This document shows, in pieces, positions 1 through 9,222 of a stretch of DNA of 64,000 bases. Below the pieces are notes generated by a model, which was given only the letters and a program-made list of their open reading frames with translations, was not told the origin of the DNA and ran no database searches. Each line of letters opens with the position of its first letter. Position 1 is the stretch's first letter. The stretch is from positions 1 to 64,000 of the forward strand of contig NZ_KB891316.1 of the NCBI RefSeq assembly GCF_000373385.1. The letters are read 5' to 3'. Both the position numbers and the translations under genes were made by a program. The stretch is from Thiobacillus thioparus DSM 505. GTDB taxonomy: Bacteria; Pseudomonadota; Gammaproteobacteria; Burkholderiales; Thiobacillaceae.

Positions 1-112
1 TCACCCGTTCGCCACTCGCCACCAGGAGCAAGCTCCCGTGCTGCCGTTCGACTTGCATGTGTAAAGCATTCCGCCAGCGTTCAATCTGAGCCAGGATCAA
101 ACTCTTCAGTTC
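1..112 (-). rRNA. 16S ribosomal RNA, 5' end only (partial)
   Basis: Read on the minus strand, this begins GAACTGAAGAGTTTGATCC and continues into the universal 27F region and the start of variable region V1. It aligns with the first bases of E. coli 16S rRNA, so the mature 5' end is placed at about 112. The gene runs off the left edge of the window, so only about 112 nt are present. The GCTTGCTCC-type V1 stem-loop can be seen near position 30. Confidence 0.97.
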
Positions 113-273
113 AATCTCTGCAATTACTACTAATACTTCAGTCGCTCAACTCAAACTCGCGACGCTAAATTAATAACGACGCTTCATTCAAGTGTGAGCA
201 TTTATGCTAGTTGTCAGACCAACCAAAGTCAGCCCAACTACCGCAACAACACCCACACCTATCGGCTGTAAAT

Positions 274-285
274 TGTTAAAGATCA
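274..285 (-). promoter_or_regulatory. boxA antitermination element of the rrn leader
   Basis: The minus strand reads TGATCTTTAACA followed by ATTTACAG. This matches the TGCTCTTTAACA boxA that precedes bacterial 16S genes and loads NusB/NusE. It lies about 160 nt upstream of the 16S 5' end and downstream of the rrn promoter, the expected order. Confidence 0.8.
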
Positions 286-334
286 ATCTCTTACTGACTT
301 CGCTTTCGCTGCGTTGCTGTTTCGAGAGGTGCGC

Positions 335-362
335 ATTCTACGTAGATCACATAAAACGTCAA
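335..362 (-). promoter_or_regulatory. rrn promoter, -35 TTGACG / -10 TAGAAT
   Basis: On the minus strand, TTGACG (362-357) is followed after 16 nt by TAGAAT (340-335) and then a GC-rich discriminator (GCGCACC), typical of stringently controlled rRNA promoters. It sits just downstream of the tRNA-fMet 3' end and upstream of boxA and 16S. Confidence 0.8.
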
Positions 363-377
363 CACTTATTTTCGAAA

Positions 378-454
<77 letters not shown>

Positions 455-491
455 CCTGTCGCAAATGAAACCGCGTCAATCGAGAAGCGGA

Positions 492-521
492 ACTATAGCA
501 AAGCGAGCTTGGCGCCGTCAA
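492..521 (-). promoter_or_regulatory. promoter of the tRNA-fMet gene
   Basis: On the minus strand TTGACG (521-516) is separated by 18 nt from TATAGT (497-492). The -10 box ends 37 nt upstream of the tRNA 5' end. Both hexamers are close to the sigma-70 consensus. Nothing else in the stretch 455-676 looks genic; a perfect 14-bp palindrome (TTCAATCGATTGAA, 579-592) lies upstream of the next gene and may be an operator. Confidence 0.7.
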
Positions 522-676
522 CACTTGCGGGCTCTATAGCAAAGCTCATCGAACTTCATTAGCAACATCTCCAATGTTTTCAATCGATTGAATGAATCCT
601 GCCATCCCGGCCAAAATGGCGATAACGGCGGACAGCGCGAAACAGCCGGAAATCATGCACACTTATTGAGCAGACA

Positions 677-1918
677 ATGCGTCGGGAAACTCGCTACCAT
701 TCAACGTCGCTGCCGATAGAAAGTCCGCTTGTGCACATTTCCGCTTTTTCCCTGTCGCGCCTGCCGCGCATCGAGTTCGGTCCCGGCGTGCTCGGCAAGT
801 TGCCGGCCATTGCCCGCACCTACGGCACACGTGCTTTACTGGTGACCGGCGCGGGTTCGCTGAAGAACTCGCCATTCTGGGCAACCGTGACGGACGGGCT
901 AAAGGCACAAGGGGTTTCCTGGTTGCATCTGGCTGTTCCGGGCGAACCTTCTCCGCTGATGGTGGATGAGGCCGTGCGCGCCTTACGCCCGGAATCCATT
1001 GACGTGGTCATCGGCCTCGGCGGCGGCAGCGCGCTGGATGCGGCCAAGGCGATTGCCGGTCTGCTCAAGCCCGGCAACTCGGTGATGGACCATCTGGAAG
1101 GCGTGGGGCCCGAACTCGCGTACGCCGGTCCGGCCACACCGTTCATTGCCGTACCGACCACCGCTGGCACTGGCTCGGAGGCGACCAAGAACGCCGTATT
1201 AAGCGTGCAGGGCGCGGATGGTTTCAAGAAATCCTTCCGCGACGAAAAACTAGTGGCCGAAGTCGCACTGGTCGACCCCGATCTCCTCGCCACCTGCCCT
1301 TCCTCCGTGATTGCGGCGAACGGGATGGATGCCTTCACCCAGTTGCTGGAGTCCTATGTTTCCTGCCGCGCCGCGCCCTTGACCGATTCGCTTGCCTGGG
1401 GCGGCATGAAGGCCGCCCGCGACGGCTTGCTGGCCTTGTATGCCGATGCCGGCGATGCGGCGGCGCGCAATCGCATGGCCTACGCGGCGCTGGTGTCGGG
1501 CATCACGCTGGCGCAGGTCGGCCTCGGCTCGGTGCACGGGCTGGCCGCGCCATTGGGAGCATTCTTTCCGATTCCGCACGGCGTCGCGTGCGGCACACTG
1601 GTAGCGCAGGCCACACGCGTCAATATCGACGCGCTGCAGGCACGCGAAGCGGATCACGCTGTACTGGAAAAATATGCACAGGTAGGGCGCCTGCTGGGCA
1701 AGCAGGGCCAACTGAACCAGACTGCGTCGCACACCGCCCTGATCGATACGCTCGACGCCTGGACACGCGAACTTCAGCTTCCATCCCTGGCGCAGTACGG
1801 AGTGACGCCCGCCGATATTCCGCGCATCGTGGCCAACAGCCGCGGCAGCAGCATGAAAACCAATCCGATTGCGCTCACCGACGCTGAGATCGCGGGCATT
1901 CTCGCCGCACGCATCTGA
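677..1918 (+). CDS. iron-containing alcohol dehydrogenase
   Basis: NAD(P)-dependent group III (Fe2+) alcohol dehydrogenase; the substrate cannot be told from sequence. The nucleotide-binding GGGSALDAAK (GGGSxxDxxK) and TAGTGSE motifs are in the N-terminal half. The metal-binding region is in the second half (GMDAF, VHGLAAPLG and PIPHG, which carry the Asp and His ligands). The length of 413 aa from this ATG is slightly long for the family; a GTG at 731 (395 aa) starts nearer the conserved beta strand and is a realistic alternative, since neither start has a strong ribosome-binding site. It appears monocistronic, 64 nt before lemA. Confidence 0.9.
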   Translation: MRRETRYHSTSLPIESPLVHISAFSLSRLPRIEFGPGVLGKLPAIARTYGTRALLVTGAGSLKNSPFWATVTDGLKAQGVSWLHLAVPGEPSPLMVDEAVRALRPESIDVVIGLGGGSALDAAKAIAGLLKPGNSVMDHLEGVGPELAYAGPATPFIAVPTTAGTGSEATKNAVLSVQGADGFKKSFRDEKLVAEVALVDPDLLATCPSSVIAANGMDAFTQLLESYVSCRAAPLTDSLAWGGMKAARDGLLALYADAGDAAARNRMAYAALVSGITLAQVGLGSVHGLAAPLGAFFPIPHGVACGTLVAQATRVNIDALQAREADHAVLEKYAQVGRLLGKQGQLNQTASHTALIDTLDAWTRELQLPSLAQYGVTPADIPRIVANSRGSSMKTNPIALTDAEIAGILAARI

Positions 1919-1982
1919 CGCCCGCTCAAGTTAAACGGTTGTCGTCCGCTATTTCTGCGACCCCGTCATCTGGAACGCAACC

Positions 1983-2555
1983 ATGCCCGGCCTCCTGCTT
2001 TTCTTCATCGTACTCGCACTTCCGGCAGTCTATGGCGTGTTCATCTTCAACCAGCTTGTCACGCTGAAGCATAACGTCGGCAAGGCCTGGTCGAATATCG
2101 ACATCCTGCTCAAGCAGCGCCATGATGAATTGCCGAAGCTGGTCGAAACCTGCGAGCAATACATGCAATTCGAACAGGAGACGCTTGAAAAAGTGATGCA
2201 CGCGCGCAGCCAGGTTGCGAGCGCACGGGAATCGCAGAACATCCCCGCATTGGGCCAGGCCGAAGGCGCATTGCGCGTGGGACTCGGCAATCTGTTCGCG
2301 GTCGCCGAGGCCTATCCCGATCTGAAGACCAACGAAACCTTCCTGCATCTGCAGGCGCGTATTACCGGGCTGGAAAACGCGATTGCCGACCGCCGCGAGT
2401 TCTACAACGATTCAGTCAACGTCAACAACGTGCGGGTGGAGCAGTTTCCCGACACCCTCGTGGCGCGTCTGTTCGCCTTCCGTCAGTTTCCGCTGCTGCG
2501 CTTTGCTGCCGAGGAAAAGAAAGACGTCGACCTGAAGCAGCTCTTCGACCGCTGA
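1983..2555 (+). CDS. lemA: LemA family protein
   Basis: 190-aa LemA-type protein: one N-terminal hydrophobic anchor (about residues 3-20) followed by a long, mostly helical domain with the family signature around NVGKAWSNIDILLKQR. LemA proteins are thought to sit in the inner membrane with the helical domain outside; their exact role is unknown. The stop codon overlaps the start of the next gene by one base (TGATG), so the two are translationally coupled, matching the frequent pairing of LemA with GIDE-domain membrane proteins. Confidence 0.9.
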   Translation: MPGLLLFFIVLALPAVYGVFIFNQLVTLKHNVGKAWSNIDILLKQRHDELPKLVETCEQYMQFEQETLEKVMHARSQVASARESQNIPALGQAEGALRVGLGNLFAVAEAYPDLKTNETFLHLQARITGLENAIADRREFYNDSVNVNNVRVEQFPDTLVARLFAFRQFPLLRFAAEEKKDVDLKQLFDR

Positions 2556-3463
2556 TGCTCCCGGTACGCTGGACGGCCGAATGGCGGCATGACTACGCCA
2601 ATTTCGCGCTGGGCGGCGGTAATCTGGCCATTCTGCTGCTTGGCTTCCAGCTGCATTCACATCTAGGCTGGCAAATCAGTTTTGCGTTGGTCGGGCTGAC
2701 CAGTTTCTGGGCGTGGTTTGCCAACCTCAAGCGCTATCGCACCGTGGCGGATACGCCAACCTCGCGCATCGCCTCGGCCCCGCAAGGCTACATCGAACTC
2801 GTCGGACGCGGCAGCCAGCCGCCGGGCGACAACCTGATCAGCCCGGTCAACGGCCTGCCCTGCCTGTGGTACCGCTACCGCATCGAGCGCAAAAACGGCG
2901 ACCGCTGGGAATACGTCGAATCCGCGATATCGCATGACACATTCGGCGTGAACGACGGCAGCGGCAGCATACTGATCGATCCCGACGGCGCGGAAATTCT
3001 TACTTCGCGCAAACAGGTCTCGACCTCGGGCGATTATCGCAAAACAGAATGGACGCTGATCGAAGGTGACACCATTTACGTGATCGGCGACCACGTAACC
3101 CTGGGCGGCCCCAATGCCGTGCTCGACAAGAAGGCCGATCTCGCTACGCTGCTGGCCGAATGGAAGGCCGACAAGACCGCCTTGCTGGCGCGTTTCGACG
3201 CCGACCGCGACGGCGAAATCAGCCTCGACGAGTGGGAGCGTGCGCGCCAGACCGCATCCGACGAAGTCGACCGGGCTCATCTCGATATCCGCTTGAAAGA
3301 CGGCATTCATCTTGTGCGCAAACCGCCGCATGGCCGCCCCTTCCTGATCGCCAACCGCGAGGTCACCGCGCTGGTGCGGCATTTTCGGCTATGGAGCTGG
3401 CTGCACCTGGTGCTGACGATGGCCGCCCTGATCGGCCTGGCACTGCTCGGGCGCGCAGTCTGA
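2555..3463 (+). CDS. GIDE-domain membrane protein with an EF-hand-like loop
   Basis: 302-aa membrane protein. There are two hydrophobic segments near the N terminus (about 17-60) and one at the C terminus (about 278-300). The central soluble part resembles the GIDE domain of mitochondrial MAPL-type E3 ligases, without a RING finger. Unusually, residues about 214-225 form a canonical EF-hand calcium loop (DADRDGEISLDE). It is coupled to lemA by a one-base overlap. The bacterial function is unknown; the calcium loop is seen in sequence, but binding is inference. Confidence 0.8.
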   Translation: MLPVRWTAEWRHDYANFALGGGNLAILLLGFQLHSHLGWQISFALVGLTSFWAWFANLKRYRTVADTPTSRIASAPQGYIELVGRGSQPPGDNLISPVNGLPCLWYRYRIERKNGDRWEYVESAISHDTFGVNDGSGSILIDPDGAEILTSRKQVSTSGDYRKTEWTLIEGDTIYVIGDHVTLGGPNAVLDKKADLATLLAEWKADKTALLARFDADRDGEISLDEWERARQTASDEVDRAHLDIRLKDGIHLVRKPPHGRPFLIANREVTALVRHFRLWSWLHLVLTMAALIGLALLGRAV

Positions 3464-3515
3464 CGCTTGCCCTGCCCGGCTTCCCGCCCTATAGTCAAGG
3501 CACGGAGGACGCATC

Positions 3516-3791
3516 ATGAAACCTGCCATACCCGAGACCCCTGCTGAATACGACCACACCCGCATCATCGAGCGGCCAGATGGGTGCTACTGGATCGATG
3601 CCATGACCGGCGAGGAATACGGTCCCTTCGCCAGCCTGCTGGAAGCCATACAGGATATGGAATACAACGCCGACAGCGACTACGAGCCTGGCGAAACGGT
3701 AGAAGAGGCCGAAGAAGAGATCGGCATTTCCGACTGGATCGACCCCGACACCGGCGACCCAGGCGAAGCGTCTCACCGCCCCGTCGACTGA
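3516..3791 (+). CDS. small acidic hypothetical protein
   Basis: 91-aa strongly acidic protein with no membrane segment and no recognised family. It starts 52 nt after the GIDE gene in the same orientation behind GGAGGACGCATC, a good ribosome-binding site. The middle contains a GCYWIDAMTGEEYGPF stretch and the C terminus is rich in Glu and Asp. The last 19 nt overlap the convergent gene on the other strand. The strong ribosome-binding site and biased composition support real coding; the function is unknown. Confidence 0.65.
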   Translation: MKPAIPETPAEYDHTRIIERPDGCYWIDAMTGEEYGPFASLLEAIQDMEYNADSDYEPGETVEEAEEEIGISDWIDPDTGDPGEASHRPVD

Positions 3792-4222
3792 TTCCCGGCC
3801 AGCCGGGATTGCCCCGATACGCCCCGGTCTGCGGCTTCCGCTATCTGCGCCTCGCGCTCGAACGGATTGTCGCGATAGGGGTTGCCGCCGCGCAACCACG
3901 CAAGCAACCCTGCCAGCGGATACAGCACCAGCAGCAAAACACCCCAACGTTCAAATTGCCTGACATGCGCACGCTCGTGCACACGCGTCGCAGCCAGGGC
4001 ACTCGATGACACGCCCAGCACGACGTGTCCCAACGTGATTGCCGCGACCGGTCCGCTGAACGGAAAGCCGCGCCGCAACACCCATGCCGGCCAGCCGCCC
4101 GCGGTTTCCAGCACACCCTCCACCTGCCGCATGGCGCCTCCACTACTCCGAGCGGCGAGCGCAATCAGCACGCCCAACAGAGTGACCGGAAACGGCCACA
4201 GATAGCGCAGGGAGCGGCGCAT
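3773..4222 (-). CDS. membrane protein with an HExxH motif, function unknown
   Basis: 149-aa protein with about three hydrophobic segments (near 10-24, 55-75 and 93-107). Between the second and third lies HERAHVRQFERWG, an HExxH zinc-protease signature, followed about 20 residues later by NPYRDNPFEREA, whose Glu could be a third metal ligand. This resembles small uncharacterised bacterial membrane proteins; peptidase activity is not shown. It starts immediately next to the stop codon of the flavoreductase upstream on the same strand, so the two are probably co-transcribed. Confidence 0.7.
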   Translation of the reverse strand: MRRSLRYLWPFPVTLLGVLIALAARSSGGAMRQVEGVLETAGGWPAWVLRRGFPFSGPVAAITLGHVVLGVSSSALAATRVHERAHVRQFERWGVLLLVLYPLAGLLAWLRGGNPYRDNPFEREAQIAEAADRGVSGQSRLAGNQSTGR

Positions 4223-5683
4223 TCAGGTATCCAGCACGCCAGAAAACCAACGCGCCTCGTGCAAACCTTCCGCCACGAAATGCCGGTGCGCCTGTTCGAG
4301 CTGCGTCGCGGTCCCCGCTGCATACACGTCGAAGCGATGCAGATCCGGGTAATCCGTCACAATGCGTTGCAGCACGGCCTCCAGGTCGTCGGTCGGCGCA
4401 TGCGGCAGATAGTTGAAATTATCCAGCGCATCGGTCCAGGCGCGGCACAGGTTGTCCTGATAATGCCCGGCCTCGTCGGCCAGCCAGTGCAGATCCATCG
4501 ACTCGGCCAGTTCCAGCGACATGGCATGCTGGATCAGGCTCTTGATCGGCGCGAAGCCCGCGCCGAAAGCGAGGAAAATCACCGGACGCGGCGAGTCCTC
4601 GTCCAGCACGAATTCGCCGAAGGGCCCTTCCACCTTCACCACGTCATTGGCCTTCAAGCTGCCAAACACGCTCTCGACAAACGCATCGTCCGCCCTGCGC
4701 GGGATCTGGATCTCGATGTGACGATCCTCGCACGGGCAACTGGCAATGGCATAGCGCCCCTTCACCCCGTCGATCGACACGTCGACGCTCTGGCCGCCGA
4801 GATAGCGCAGGCGCTGGCTGCGCGGTGCGAGAATATGCAGCGCGGCCATGTGCGGATTGAACACCTCGATCGACTTCACCTTGGCGGTCAGTTGCTGCAC
4901 CGGAATATCGCGCGCGCCCGCCACATTGGCTTCGATCACCACATCGTTGACCGGCGCATAGGCGCACAGCAGGATCATTCCGGCATCTTTTTCGGCTTCT
5001 CTCAGGACATAGTCGTGCGCATGGACCTTCGTCACCTCGCCCGACAGCACACGCGCCTTGCAGTCGCCGCAATTGCCGTTGCTGCAGCCGTAATTCAGCG
5101 ACACGCCATTGCGCAGTGCAGCTTCCAACAGGGTATCGTTGCCCTCCACGTCGAATTCGTGGCCGCTGGGCTGGATGGTCACATGGGCTGACATGATTTT
5201 GAATATCCTTTCCTGCGCAATCGTCGCCTGCGCCTGCACCGCATCCGGCGGAACCTCGGCCAGATTGCGCAGCAGAAATGCGCGCACGGTATGCAGGGCG
5301 TGGCGCGTTTCCGCGCTTTGGTCTTCTTCGATTTCGTCGATTTTCTCGTCGAGCCAGGTCATCACGTTGCCATAATGCAGCAGCAAGGCCTTGGCTGCCG
5401 CATAGTCGTTGCCCAGCGCGTTCAGACGCGCCACCAGCACATCCTTGTCGGGCAGCGCACGCTCCAGCACCCGCTTGGCAAACGCCTTGTCCTTGATTTC
5501 CTGGACCCGGCGAAATTCGGCATCGTCGTCCCACTTCACCTCGGGAAACACGCGCAGCAACTCGTCGAGCTCGACCATGCCGTCAAAGGTCGCCAGCACA
5601 CCGCCGCGAATCATCTCCTGCAGCGCATGACGCGGCTGGCCAACCAGCTTGGCCACACGGGAAAGCGGAAGTAAATGGCTCAT
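4223..5683 (-). CDS. 2Fe-2S ferredoxin / FAD-NAD(P)H reductase with an extra N-terminal domain
   Basis: 486-aa protein. Residues 1-160 form a charged, helical domain of unknown function. Residues 165-250 are a plant-type ferredoxin with Cys200, Cys205, Cys208 and Cys240 (CSNGNCGDC...LLC). Residues 255-480 are an FNR-type flavin and nicotinamide module. The ferredoxin-reductase part resembles CDP-6-deoxy-glucoseen reductase and phenol hydroxylase reductase components, whose electron acceptors vary, so the partner is unknown. The start ATG at 5683 was chosen because upstream codons run antisense through recJ. Confidence 0.85.
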   Translation of the reverse strand: MSHLLPLSRVAKLVGQPRHALQEMIRGGVLATFDGMVELDELLRVFPEVKWDDDAEFRRVQEIKDKAFAKRVLERALPDKDVLVARLNALGNDYAAAKALLLHYGNVMTWLDEKIDEIEEDQSAETRHALHTVRAFLLRNLAEVPPDAVQAQATIAQERIFKIMSAHVTIQPSGHEFDVEGNDTLLEAALRNGVSLNYGCSNGNCGDCKARVLSGEVTKVHAHDYVLREAEKDAGMILLCAYAPVNDVVIEANVAGARDIPVQQLTAKVKSIEVFNPHMAALHILAPRSQRLRYLGGQSVDVSIDGVKGRYAIASCPCEDRHIEIQIPRRADDAFVESVFGSLKANDVVKVEGPFGEFVLDEDSPRPVIFLAFGAGFAPIKSLIQHAMSLELAESMDLHWLADEAGHYQDNLCRAWTDALDNFNYLPHAPTDDLEAVLQRIVTDYPDLHRFDVYAAGTATQLEQAHRHFVAEGLHEARWFSGVLDT

Positions 5684-5785
5684 GGCACGATGGTACTCCG
5701 TGTCCGCGGCGGACAGAATCGGCACTTCACCAGATTCTGAATCCCTGATTCGCCCGGCCACCCCGTCTGACAATACAATCCCGTC

Positions 5786-7477
5786 ATGCCTTCCATCACC
5801 ATCCGTTCGTGTCCCGCCGACGCCCGCGCCGCCCTCGAGCAGGCCGGGCTCGCGCCCGCCTGGGCGCGGTTGTATGCCGCCCGCGGCGTCAACCATCCAG
5901 ACGAAGTCGCGCACCGCCTGCCGCAGCTGCTGCCGCCGGCCGGCCTGCTGCACATCGACCGCGCGGCTGCGCTGCTGGCCGACGCCATTCGCGACCACAA
6001 GCGCCTGCTCATCATCGCCGACTACGACGCCGACGGCGCCACAGCCTGCGCGGTCGGGGTGCGCGGCCTGCGCCTGCTCGGCGCGCAGGTCGATTTCATC
6101 GTGCCCAATCGGCTCGAACACGGCTACGGCCTCACCCCTGACATTGTGAAGCTCGCCGCCGCACGACAGCCCGACCTGCTGGTGACGGTGGACAACGGCA
6201 TTGCCGCGGTCGACGGCGTGGCGGCGGCGAACGCGCTTGGCATCCCGGTGCTGGTCACCGACCATCACCTGCCCGGCGACGCGCTGCCGGACGCCGCCTG
6301 CATCGTCAACCCCAACCAGCCGGGCTGCGGCTTCGCGTCGAAGAATCTGGCCGGGGTCGGCGTGATGTTCTACGTGCTGCTGGCGCTGCGTGCCGAACTG
6401 CGCCAGCGCGGCGTCTACGTCGACACGCCCGAACCGGATCTGCGCACCCTGCTCGACCTGGTCGCGCTCGGCACGATTGCCGACGTCGTCAAGCTCGACG
6501 CCAACAACCGCACCCTGGTCGCCCAGGGGCTCGCGCGGGTGCGCGCGGGCAAGGCCAACGCCGGCGTCAACGCGTTGTTCCGCGCCGCCGGGCGCGAGCC
6601 TGCGCGCGCCACCGTGTTCGACCTCGGCTTCATGCTCGGTCCGCGGCTGAACGCCGCCGGCCGCATCGACGACATGGCGCTCGGCATCGAATGCCTGCTG
6701 GCCGACGACCCCACCCCCGCGCAGCGGCTGGCGCAGCAGCTCGACACGCTCAACCGCGCGCGGCGCGACGTCGAGGCCGACATGCTGGAGGAGGCGCTCG
6801 CCATTCTCGCCACCTTCAATCCCGACGACAGCCACAGCCTCACCGCGTATCAGCCCGACTGGCACGTCGGCGTGATAGGCATCCTGGCGTCGCGCCTGAA
6901 GGACAAGTTCCACCGCCCCACCATCGTCTTCGCGTCTAGCGACAGCGGCGAACTCAAGGGCTCGGGCCGCTCCATCCCCGGCCTGCATCTGCGCGACGCG
7001 CTCGACCTGGTCTACAAGCGCCACCCCGGCCTGATCGTCAAATTCGGCGGCCACGCCATGGCCGCCGGGCTCAGCATTCCCGCCGGGCGCCACACAGAAT
7101 TCGGCAAGGCGTTCGAAGCCGTGGTGCGCGAACTGATCGACCCGGCGGATCTGGAAGGCATGATCGAAACCGACGGCGAACTGGACATCGCCGAGCACCG
7201 CTACGAGCTCGCCGAACAGTTCGACCATGCGGTCTGGGGGCAAGGCTTCCCCGCGCCGCTGTTCACCGCCACCTTCGATGTCGTGGCGCAGCGCGTCGTC
7301 GGCGAGAAACACCTGAAACTCAAGCTGGCGTGCGGGGAGACCTCGTTCGACGCCATGCGGTTCTTCCAGGCCGACCCGCTGCCCGACCGCATCCGCGCCG
7401 TCTACGCACTCATGCCGAACGAATTCAATGGCCAGCAGTCATTGCAACTCAAACTGCAACACTGGGAGCCTGTCTGA
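5786..7477 (+). CDS. recJ: single-stranded-DNA-specific exonuclease RecJ
   Basis: 563-aa 5'-3' ssDNA exonuclease used in recombination (RecF pathway) and mismatch repair. DHH-superfamily motifs are visible: DYDADG at 79-84, VDNG near 135 and DHH at 159-161 (metal ligands). The DHHA1 substrate-binding region near the C-terminal half contains GGHAMAAG. The length matches the family. It is divergent from the flavoreductase, with about 100 nt between. Confidence 0.95.
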   Translation: MPSITIRSCPADARAALEQAGLAPAWARLYAARGVNHPDEVAHRLPQLLPPAGLLHIDRAAALLADAIRDHKRLLIIADYDADGATACAVGVRGLRLLGAQVDFIVPNRLEHGYGLTPDIVKLAAARQPDLLVTVDNGIAAVDGVAAANALGIPVLVTDHHLPGDALPDAACIVNPNQPGCGFASKNLAGVGVMFYVLLALRAELRQRGVYVDTPEPDLRTLLDLVALGTIADVVKLDANNRTLVAQGLARVRAGKANAGVNALFRAAGREPARATVFDLGFMLGPRLNAAGRIDDMALGIECLLADDPTPAQRLAQQLDTLNRARRDVEADMLEEALAILATFNPDDSHSLTAYQPDWHVGVIGILASRLKDKFHRPTIVFASSDSGELKGSGRSIPGLHLRDALDLVYKRHPGLIVKFGGHAMAAGLSIPAGRHTEFGKAFEAVVRELIDPADLEGMIETDGELDIAEHRYELAEQFDHAVWGQGFPAPLFTATFDVVAQRVVGEKHLKLKLACGETSFDAMRFFQADPLPDRIRAVYALMPNEFNGQQSLQLKLQHWEPV

Positions 7478-7507
7478 TGATTTCCCTTGCAACTTGAAAC
7501 TGCGCTC

Positions 7508-8101
7508 ATGCCGCCGATCACACTTGCCCTCATCCTGCTGAATGTTCTCGTCTATGTGCTCGAACTCGTCACCGGGCCCGAGATCATCCGCATCTTCGGC
7601 CTGTGGCCGCCGGGTTCGGGCGGCGCGTTCCATCTGTGGCAACTGGTCACCTACAGCTTCCTGCACGGCTCGCTTACGCATCTGGGATTCAACATGTTCG
7701 CCGTGTGGATGTTCGGCGCCGAACTGGAAAGGCGCTGGAACGACCTGCGCTACCTGCTGACCTATCTGCTCAGCGTCGTCGTGGCCGCGATGACGCAGAT
7801 CGCCGTCTCCGGCTACTTCCTGCACAGCAGCAGCCCCGTCATCGGCGCCTCGGGCGGCGTGTTCGGCCTCCTGCTGGCCTATGCGATGTACTTCCCCCGC
7901 AACGTCATCACCCTTATTTTCCTGCCCTTCATCCGCATTCCCGCGCGCACGTTCGTGCTGGGCTATGGAATCGTCGAGCTTGTTCTCGGCCTCACCAGCA
8001 CCGATGCGGGCGTCGCCCACTTCGCCCACCTCGGCGGGTTGTTCGGCGGTTGGCTTGGGGTGCAGTATTTCCGCGGACGCGGGGTGTTCGGCAAGCGCTG
8101 A
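7508..8101 (+). CDS. rhomboid-family intramembrane serine protease
   Basis: 197-aa polytopic membrane protein of about six helices. The catalytic serine is in GASGGVFG (GxSG motif) and the catalytic histidine in AHLGGLFGG, the rhomboid dyad. The ATG at 7508 is preferred to the in-frame TTG at 7487, which lies in a repeat-like sequence (TTGCAACTTGAAAC). The substrate is unknown. It follows recJ by 30 nt and converges with galE across a dispersed repeat. Confidence 0.9.
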   Translation: MPPITLALILLNVLVYVLELVTGPEIIRIFGLWPPGSGGAFHLWQLVTYSFLHGSLTHLGFNMFAVWMFGAELERRWNDLRYLLTYLLSVVVAAMTQIAVSGYFLHSSSPVIGASGGVFGLLLAYAMYFPRNVITLIFLPFIRIPARTFVLGYGIVELVLGLTSTDAGVAHFAHLGGLFGGWLGVQYFRGRGVFGKR

Positions 8102-8107
8102 TCCGGC

Positions 8108-8188
8108 TCGAGTTACAAGACTCAAGGCGGCCGTGGCTTGGCGGAAGGCCGCTCACTCCTCTTGAATCTTGCAACTTGCGTCCTGCAC
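8108..8188 (+). repeat. dispersed intergenic repeat, copy B
   Basis: An 81-nt stretch between the convergent rhomboid and galE genes. Outer arms read GAGTTACAAGACTCAAG and CTTGAATCTTGCAACTTG. The inner part contains GCGGCC...GGCCGC and the motif GCTCACTCCT. Its reverse complement matches the repeat at 34943-35029 in both the arms and the inner AGGAGYGAGYGGC. It can fold and may serve as a bidirectional terminator. Confidence 0.6.
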
Positions 8189-8189
8189 C

Positions 8190-9200
8190 TCAGGCATAGC
8201 CCTCGGGATTGCCCGCTTGCCAGCGCCAGGCATCGGCACACATACGCGACAGATCGTATTCGGCCCGCCAGCCCAGCTCGCGCGCCGCGCGGGCCGGATC
8301 GGCCCAGCATTGCGCCACGTCACCGGCACGGCGCGCCACGATCCGGTACGGCACCGGTTTGCCGCTGGCCGCCTCGAACGCACGCACCATGTCGAGCACG
8401 CTCACCCCGCGACCGGTGCCCAGGTTCCAGGTCTGCACCCCGCCCAGTTGCAGCAATTTGTTCAGCGCCGCCACATGCCCGCGCGCCAGGTCGACCACAT
8501 GGATATAGTCGCGCACGCCGGTGCCGTCCGGCGTCGGATAGTCGCCACCGAACACGTTGAGATGCGGGCGCCGTCCTACCGCCACCTGCGCAACAAAGGG
8601 CATCAGGTTGTTGGGAATGCCGCGCGGGTCTTCGCCGATCAATCCCGATTCATGCGCGCCCACCGGATTGAAATAGCGCAGCAGCGCAACGTTCCAGCCC
8701 GGATCACTCAGCGCGATATCGCGCAGCATCTCTTCGATGACCAGCTTGGAGCGGCCGTAGGGGTTGGTCGCCGACAGCGGAAAATCCTCGGTAATCGGCA
8801 CCGTCGCCGGATCGCCGTACACCGTGGCGGACGACGAGAACACCACCGCCTTCACGCCGGCCGCTGCCATTTCCTCGAACAGCGCGATGCTGCCAGCGAT
8901 GTTGTTGTCGTAATACAGGAGCGGTTTTTCCACCGACTCGCCCACCGCTTTCAGTCCAGCGAAATGCACCACCGCATCGATGTGGTGCCCGGCGAACAGC
9001 GCGCGCAGCGCTGCACGGTCGCGGATGTCGCCCTGCACAAATGTCACCGGCCGGTCGGCGATCTGCGCCACCCGTTCCAGCGATTTCACGCTGCTGTTCG
9101 ACAGATTGTCGAACACCGTCACCTCATGTCCTGCCGCCAGGCATTCCACTGCGGTATGCGAGCCGATATAGCCCGCACCGCCGGTCAACAACACATTCAC
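8190..9200 (-). CDS. galE: UDP-glucose 4-epimerase
   Basis: 336-aa extended short-chain dehydrogenase that interconverts UDP-glucose and UDP-galactose, or the N-acetyl forms in broad-specificity enzymes. The NAD-binding TGGAGYIG is at the very N terminus, with SSSATVYG and an active-site YGRSK (YxxxK) further on. The GTG start at 9200 follows GGGAGG at good spacing and gives the family length of about 338. It is the last gene of the minus-strand polysaccharide locus, supplying galactose-type precursors. Confidence 0.93.
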   Translation of the reverse strand: MNVLLTGGAGYIGSHTAVECLAAGHEVTVFDNLSNSSVKSLERVAQIADRPVTFVQGDIRDRAALRALFAGHHIDAVVHFAGLKAVGESVEKPLLYYDNNIAGSIALFEEMAAAGVKAVVFSSSATVYGDPATVPITEDFPLSATNPYGRSKLVIEEMLRDIALSDPGWNVALLRYFNPVGAHESGLIGEDPRGIPNNLMPFVAQVAVGRRPHLNVFGGDYPTPDGTGVRDYIHVVDLARGHVAALNKLLQLGGVQTWNLGTGRGVSVLDMVRAFEAASGKPVPYRIVARRAGDVAQCWADPARAARELGWRAEYDLSRMCADAWRWQAGNPEGYA

Positions 9201-9222
9201 ACGCGCCTCCCTCGTAGCCTTA

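Noticed and set aside
5684..7312. A 1029-aa open frame on the minus strand running from 7312 to 4223
   Set aside because: Only the part from 5683 downward resembles a protein (the flavoreductase). The upstream 540 codons are the antisense of recJ in GC-rich DNA and have no plausible start or family features.
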